This document shows, in pieces, positions 58,691-64,000 of a DNA stretch of 64,000 bases. Under the pieces are notes generated by a model that was given only the letters and a program-made list of their open reading frames with translations, did not search any database and had not been told where the DNA came from. This DNA comes from Pseudoalteromonas viridis (GTDB lineage: Bacteria > Pseudomonadota > Gammaproteobacteria > Enterobacterales > Alteromonadaceae). Position 1 is the first letter of the stretch, and the number at the start of each line of letters is the position of its first letter. The stretch is from positions 806,001-870,000 of the forward strand of contig NZ_CP072425.1 of the NCBI RefSeq assembly GCF_017742995.1. Direction: 5' to 3'. The translations under genes were made by a program, and so were the position numbers.

Positions 58691-59113
58691 TTACTTCCTA
58701 TCAATTACATCAATGTACTCAAATGCTTCATGGTCTAATTTGGTCTTCCCGTAAAGGTCTTTCCTCATGGCAACTACAATGTTACCTACCGCTTTTTTAC
58801 CTTTCACAGGATCTGGTGTACCTCCCTCTCTTACCAAAGAAACCATATGATTGATCGCTTCGATAACTTCATCAGAACAGTAAAGCCACGCTTTGTATTG
58901 TTCTTCAAAGAATTCTCTCTTAGTTTTAGAGTTTGCGGTCTGACCAACAAATCCTTGAAGTTTAACAAGTAGCTTAGAATACTGCTCTTCCTTATGCTTC
59001 AGAGCAGCTTCGCCTTTCTTCGATTCTACAGCGTAGTAGTATGTTAACGCTGAACCGAGTATCAAGGTGAAGACTGGTACTAAAGTTTTAATGATTACAG
59101 TTACATACTCCAT
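58691..59113 (-). CDS. Intron passenger: membrane-anchored coiled-coil protein
   Basis: A 140-aa protein: one N-terminal transmembrane helix (about residues 7-27), a charged coiled-coil stretch (AALKHKEEQYSKLLVKLQGF) and a helical domain (YKAWLYCSDEVIEAINHMVSLV...VGNIVVAMRKDLYG). AAGGAAGG just before the ATG is a good ribosome binding site, so it looks like a real gene. It lies 59 bases after the maturase stop and 39 bases before domain V, therefore inside intron domain IV. Not related to intron proteins. Function unknown; similar short membrane proteins occur in variable islands. Confidence 0.78.
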   Translation of the reverse strand: MEYVTVIIKTLVPVFTLILGSALTYYYAVESKKGEAALKHKEEQYSKLLVKLQGFVGQTANSKTKREFFEEQYKAWLYCSDEVIEAINHMVSLVREGGTPDPVKGKKAVGNIVVAMRKDLYGKTKLDHEAFEYIDVIDRK

Positions 59114-59172
59114 TGACCTTCCTTACTGATAACTTGAATTGCCAAACAACTACCAAACAATATCAAATATAA

Positions 59173-60828
59173 TCAACCACTATGCAATTGCCTATGACAA
59201 TTGGGATGCAACAACACTAAATTACTTAGCTCATCCGAACCGCCTTTTACCTTTTCCACAATATGATGGATATTCCATCCTGTTTCTTTGGTAATATTCT
59301 GGCGGCACAGTGGACAGCGATGCTGCTGCCTGAGCCATAGCGTTAGCACTTTACGTTGACCTTGCATTGAATCACGCCAAGCTCGCTCAAGGCGCTGCTC
59401 GAAATATGTTTCAAATGCTAAGTCATACGGATTAGCGTCCGCTTTGATCTTAGTGTGTCGCTTTATCACGGTGTCATTGGTGTATATCAATCGCTTATCA
59501 AAACCGTCGATTGTTATACCGGAAAATGTCCAGTTGCGTTTGCCCACAGATTTAAAGTACTTAGACTTAATCCAGCGCTTACGCCTGTTGGCATGACGCC
59601 TTCGACACCATTGCCACAACATCTTCCAAACCCGATAGTCCACATAATTAAAGGTTTCTTTCGCAACCACATGTCGATGATAGTTAGCCCAACCCCTTAA
59701 CACCGGATTGAGTTGTGCTATCAACATACTGGCAGTCACTGTTTTGTTACCCGTCACTATGCTTTTCACTTTATGAAGCAAATTACGCAAGTTCTTTCGG
59801 CTTGGCTTAATTAAAAGCTTACCTTGGTACTTTCGTAAGTTTTGCCCCAAGAAGTCAAACCCGTCTTCTATATGCGTGATCACCGTTTTTTCCGGCGATA
59901 ACTGTAACCCTCGTTCAGCCATAAAGGCTGTTACGAGAGGTTTAACTTCATCTTCTAGAAGCTCTTTCGAGATCCCAGTAATGATGAAGTCATCAGCGTA
60001 TCGCACGAAGTTGACCTTGGTCTTGTAGCTGGCTTTGGTATTTTTCTTCCCAAAATGAGATTCAAGCAACCCTTCCAGCCCATCAAGTGCCAAATTAGCC
60101 AACACCGGAGAGATAATCCCTCCTTGTGGTGTGCCCGCTTCCGTCGGATTTAATTTACCGGATTCCATAAACCCCGCTTTTAGCCATTTTCTGAGTACTT
60201 GTTTATCCAATGGGACATTGGCAAGTAGCCAGTCATGACTGATGTTATCGAAACACCCTTTAATATCCCCTTCTAACACCCATTTAGCAGAATGCTTGCG
60301 ACTGAGATTCACAAAACATTGCTCAATCGCATCTGCTGTAGAGCGCATCGGGCGAAAGCCATAGCTATTCCTATCTGCGGTGGTTTCCGATACAGGCTCT
60401 AGTGCCAGCAGGTATAACGCCTGCATGGCTCTGTCGAGCATGGTCGGTATCCCAAGCGGTCGACGCTTGCCGTTCGCTTTTGGAATATAAACCCGCCTCA
60501 ACGGTTTGGGCTTATAGCCCTTACGCGTTAATCGAAATAGCGCCAGCCATTTACTTTCAGGTGTACTCCATAACTCCCCATCGACACCGGCAGTCCGTTT
60601 GCCTCGATTTTCAGTTACCCGTTTAACCGCCAAAGCCTTGGCAGAAAACGAGCGCACCAACATGCGTTGCAGAGCTTTCACCTTGCGCCACTGTTGTTGC
60701 TTTGTCGCCTTTGCGATCCGTACTTGTAGCCCTCTCACCTTTTGCTCAATTGAATACCAATCAATGGTATGCCAGCTGTGCGCCTGATGGGAGAACGCAG
60801 GTACATGGAACATACATTCCGCACTCAT
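59173..60828 (-). CDS. ltrA: Group II intron reverse transcriptase/maturase with HNH endonuclease
   Basis: A 551-aa intron-encoded protein. Reverse transcriptase blocks at about 100-330: [49 protein letters not shown] and the catalytic VRYADDF. A maturase domain X follows ([15 protein letters not shown]), then a C-terminal HNH nuclease with [29 protein letters not shown] (key parts). It splices the intron and copies it into new targets. AAAGGAG nine bases before the ATG. All key residues are intact, so the intron is probably active. Confidence 0.96.
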   Translation of the reverse strand: MSAECMFHVPAFSHQAHSWHTIDWYSIEQKVRGLQVRIAKATKQQQWRKVKALQRMLVRSFSAKALAVKRVTENRGKRTAGVDGELWSTPESKWLALFRLTRKGYKPKPLRRVYIPKANGKRRPLGIPTMLDRAMQALYLLALEPVSETTADRNSYGFRPMRSTADAIEQCFVNLSRKHSAKWVLEGDIKGCFDNISHDWLLANVPLDKQVLRKWLKAGFMESGKLNPTEAGTPQGGIISPVLANLALDGLEGLLESHFGKKNTKASYKTKVNFVRYADDFIITGISKELLEDEVKPLVTAFMAERGLQLSPEKTVITHIEDGFDFLGQNLRKYQGKLLIKPSRKNLRNLLHKVKSIVTGNKTVTASMLIAQLNPVLRGWANYHRHVVAKETFNYVDYRVWKMLWQWCRRRHANRRKRWIKSKYFKSVGKRNWTFSGITIDGFDKRLIYTNDTVIKRHTKIKADANPYDLAFETYFEQRLERAWRDSMQGQRKVLTLWLRQQHRCPLCRQNITKETGWNIHHIVEKVKGGSDELSNLVLLHPNCHRQLHSG

Positions 60829-61098
60829 CTTGCTTTTCTCCTTTAACTAAAAAGTGTCAGGAAATCAGCAATTCACTTCCCTTGCGGGAAGCAAAATGCT
60901 TCCCGACAAGTTCAGTGATTGACGGCTTTACACGTCTTCACACAATTAAAGACCAGTTGAAAGTCTGCACTGTTTCCAGTTAGGGCAAAGTTTGAACCCC
61001 TATCCAACCCATTACAGATTGGCATTCGCTTTTTTCAACCTCCTGTATCCACTTAATCATCAGCTCACCTTGCGGCTCACCTGCCCGAGCCTTAAGCT

Positions 61099-61203
61099 AT
61101 GTAGGGCGATTAATTGGACTTACCGAGTTCCATTGTAATTACAAGAACAACTTAGGCTCTGTCTGTCCACCGGTGACTCAACGACGACGTATTTCCAGAT
61201 GTA
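61099..61203 (-). other. Candidate exon-binding sites of the intron
   Basis: TACATC at 61203-61198 is perfectly complementary to the last six bases of the groEL exon, GATGTA (IBS1). GTCGTC at 61188-61183 can pair with GGCGGC just upstream (IBS2) using two G-U pairs. TACAT at 61103-61099 is an alternative IBS1 partner lying in the usual order after the EBS2 candidate. Which one is the true EBS1 needs a structure model. Confidence 0.45.
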
Positions 61204-61730
61204 AAAGAAATAGCCAGTCACATACCTTTTGGTTTGAGCGTATCAGCAATATTTCGCTCATTGCGGTTGACGGTGTTTATCAACAGTTCACATACGTTAG
61301 CCCTATTGCCCAGCCTAGCCTTCAGCCCGTGCATTGCTCACAGACTATGCCATCCTCACGGATTAAGGCATTGTTTTCACAGAAGTACATTGTCAGAAAG
61401 CTTCACACACATCCGTTACCAGATATGCATTATTCCTAGGCTACTGTTAGTCGCATAACAGGTCTCACTACCAAATAATATTGGTGAGAAAATAATTACA
61501 ACAGCTTACGTCTATAGAACGCTCGCAGTCAGAACTAAAATCAAAATTGTGAAACCATCGCCAAAGCGATGACCAACGTGACAATACGGTTATCAATAAC
61601 ACAATATACAAACACGCCTAAAAAGGACTTACTAAGATATTGAGAGAGTGATAACGCTATGAGCCTGAAACAAACTCAACGTATTGCTTAATCATTAGTG
61701 TGGCTTTCACCCACTAAGGAAAGAATGGAA

Positions 61731-61859
61731 TTAGCAACAAGGTTGCTAAATAAAGCCAATCCAGATATAAATTGACTGAAAAGTTCCAATCGTTGAACGA
61801 TTGCGCAGTGCATTCACTTAGTGAATGTTCTGGCATCGTTACACATTTCGATGCCAGAA
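61731..61859 (-). repeat. Cluster of four perfect hairpins in intron domain I
   Basis: Four separate inverted repeats follow one another: TTAGCAAC/GTTGCTAA (61731-61749), CAATCGTT/AACGATTG (61787-61803), CATTCAC/GTGAATG (61811-61827) and an 11-base stem TTCTGGCATCG/CGATGCCAGAA (61828-61859). They are probably peripheral stems of domain I and may explain its length. Confidence 0.7.
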
Positions 61860-61957
61860 TACTGACTACTATTTTTGCAGGAAGGTGGAAGCGAGTAAGT
61901 TAATACTCGCTTACGGTGTAGCCTGCTAGGTTAGCGACCTATACGACTCTCGTCGCA

Positions 61958-63956
<1,999 letters not shown>

Positions 63957-64000
63957 GTGTGTAGTTCTCCTAACAGTTTCTGAACAATGACAGAATACAT

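Larger units (their letters stand above)
60829..61957 (-). ncRNA. 5' structural part of the group II intron (domains I-III, part of IV)
   Basis: About 1.13 kb between the intron start and the maturase gene, longer than the 500-700 bases common in bacterial introns. It contains the pieces expected of domains I-III, such as GGAACTCGGTAAGTCC and GATACAGGAGGTTGAAAAA just before domain IV, and several perfect hairpins (see the entry at 61731). A GGGAAGC/GCTTCCC hairpin at about 60878-60905 precedes the maturase ribosome binding site. No protein gene is evident. Confidence 0.75.

Noticed and set aside
61173..61439. Plus-strand frames inside the intron 5' region
   Set aside because: They lie over structured intron RNA, have no ribosome binding sites and no recognisable product.

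Overview
The window looks like a chromosomal segment of a marine gammaproteobacterium of the order Alteromonadales, most likely Pseudoalteromonas. This is inferred from gene content: families common there (TIGR03899, TIGR04219, DUF2333, DUF3016), an L-amino-acid-oxidase-like flavoenzyme, a LuxR solo and a mid-range GC content. The species cannot be fixed from the sequence. Most genes are ordinary housekeeping genes, and no phage, IS element, CRISPR array, tRNA or rRNA was seen.

Layout. 1-9 kb: an alkaline phosphatase lipoprotein gene with an apparent one-base frameshift in a poly-A tract just after its start, a cation/proton antiporter, family II pyrophosphatase, a DMT exporter, an NADPH:quinone-reductase-like enzyme and a divergent LuxR solo, then rpmB-rpmG and radC. 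9-19 kb: coaBC, slmA, a secreted S9 peptidase, a YgiQ radical SAM protein and a REC/GGDEF/EAL protein. 19-27 kb: TIGR03899, an outer-membrane barrel, DUF2333, a copper chaperone, a pspA-pspC envelope-stress operon with a sigma-54-like promoter, dusA, an 81-bp tandem duplication and galE. 27-42 kb: phosphoribulokinase-like kinase, yjjX-yjjG, rlmB-rnr, a hybrid kinase, a DMT exporter with GDPD, a chemoreceptor, and the EF-P modification set epmA/efp/epmB. 42-49 kb: a two-gene RND pump and the flavin amine oxidase.

49.4-56.4 kb holds a coherent minus-strand module: Spo0M-like protein, lipoprotein, double DUF350 membrane protein, membrane-embedded spermidine-synthase-like protein, DUF2170 (YjfI), a second PspA (YjfJ), a DUF4178-like protein and a 108-aa protein. 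Two copies of a dyad operator (GACATAnTATGTC) sit in front of the DUF2170-PspA part. The module resembles E. coli yjfI-yjfM, with a polyamine-type aminopropyltransferase but without the ATP-grasp YjfC. Its biochemical role is not known to me.

56.8-64 kb: two divergent orphan genes, then groES-groEL. A 3.38-kb group II intron (58577-61958, minus strand) is inserted inside the groEL stop codon. The exon ends in TA, the intron starts GTGCG, so the unspliced message reads TAG, and splicing would join TA to A and restore TAA next to the groEL terminator. The intron carries a reverse transcriptase/maturase/HNH protein. Unusually, it also carries a second, unrelated membrane-anchored 140-aa gene between the maturase gene and domain V. 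This intron with its passenger gene is the most striking item in the window; the polyamine/PspA module is second.
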